From JAITWN01 sp964437335 (GTDB lineage: Bacteria > Pseudomonadota > Gammaproteobacteria > SZUA-140): DNA of 64,000 nucleotides. Position 1 is the stretch's first letter. Each line of letters begins with the position of its first letter. Below, one piece after another: positions 63,149 to 64,000 of the stretch. The position numbers and the translations under genes were made by a program. The stretch spans positions 14,699-78,698 of the forward strand of contig CAYTGL010000010.1 of the NCBI GenBank assembly GCA_964437335.1. The letters are read 5' to 3'. The notes under the pieces were generated by a model that was given only the letters and a program-made list of their open reading frames with translations, was not told where the DNA came from and searched no databases.

Positions 63149-63267
63149 ACCTCTTATTGCATGGCCATTACAATTTTGACTGGTAATCCCCGCTGAAGGT
63201 AGTCGGACATGCGCCCCCACCGGCGTGTTTGCGCGGCGCCGCTGTCACCACTAAACTCCCGTTATTC

Positions 63268-64000
<733 letters not shown>

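Overview
The window is high-G+C bacterial chromosome, most likely from an environmental gammaproteobacterium. Evidence for this is the dusB-fis pair with overlapping ends, the divergent yrfG/nudE pair, the purH/purD/purE genes, aerobic hemF, the rsmB-DUF4390-ntrYX-trkAH order, lpxL- and lpxC-type lipid A genes, and outer-membrane barrels ending in Phe. The genus cannot be named from sequence reading alone. No rRNA, tRNA, CRISPR array, phage or intact insertion sequence was seen.

Layout. 1-7694 (+): end of rsmB, a DUF4390 secreted protein, an NtrY/NtrX-type two-component pair and the potassium uptake genes trkA and trkH. 7711-7828: a 118-bp inverted-repeat element. 7867-13897: a small methyltransferase, an LpxL-type acyltransferase (-), a short MetH lacking the reactivation domain, pip and apaH. 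13928-17285 (-): hemF, tsaC, purE, purD. 17447-21516 (+): two coupled, paralogous secreted beta-propeller/CHB_HEX_C proteins with C-terminal sorting-type tails, lying between purD and purH. 21521-26162 (-): prmA, a DUF3426 zinc-ribbon protein, dusB, fis, purH. 26353-29708: a small outer-membrane protein, a Cys-cluster protein, yrfG (-), nudE, cysQ. 29727-31890: a solo HicB-like gene and two tandem azurins, each with its own terminator and a related structured leader. 31901-39079 (-): a YejABEF-like peptide ABC transporter followed by srkA.

39359-55936 is an accessory-looking stretch. It holds an asparagine-synthetase-like protein without the glutaminase cysteine, divergent from a methyltransferase; an aliphatic amidase behind a sigma-54-type promoter; a PepSY/PepSY/response-regulator/sensor operon; a lower-G+C orphan Wzt-like ABC protein with a methyltransferase; an outer-membrane barrel; an MltC-like transglycosylase flanked by 100-bp direct repeats made of AraC-gene sequence; an AraC regulator; an lpxC-like gene; and a three-gene coupled operon of a DUF1538 membrane protein and two PII-like proteins. 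55974-63078 (-): xfp, glgP and glgX, a glycogen-to-phosphoketolase module. The window ends in a LolD/MacB-type ABC ATPase.

Functional themes: nitrogen/PII-type regulation (NtrYX, sigma-54-type amidase promoter, DUF1538-PII), envelope biogenesis (LpxL, LpxC, MltC, Wzt, sorted surface proteins), purine synthesis, potassium uptake, copper electron carriers and glycogen use. The best candidates for undescribed biology are the DUF1538/PII/PII operon, the paired leaders of the azurin genes and the sorted propeller pair inserted between purH and purD.
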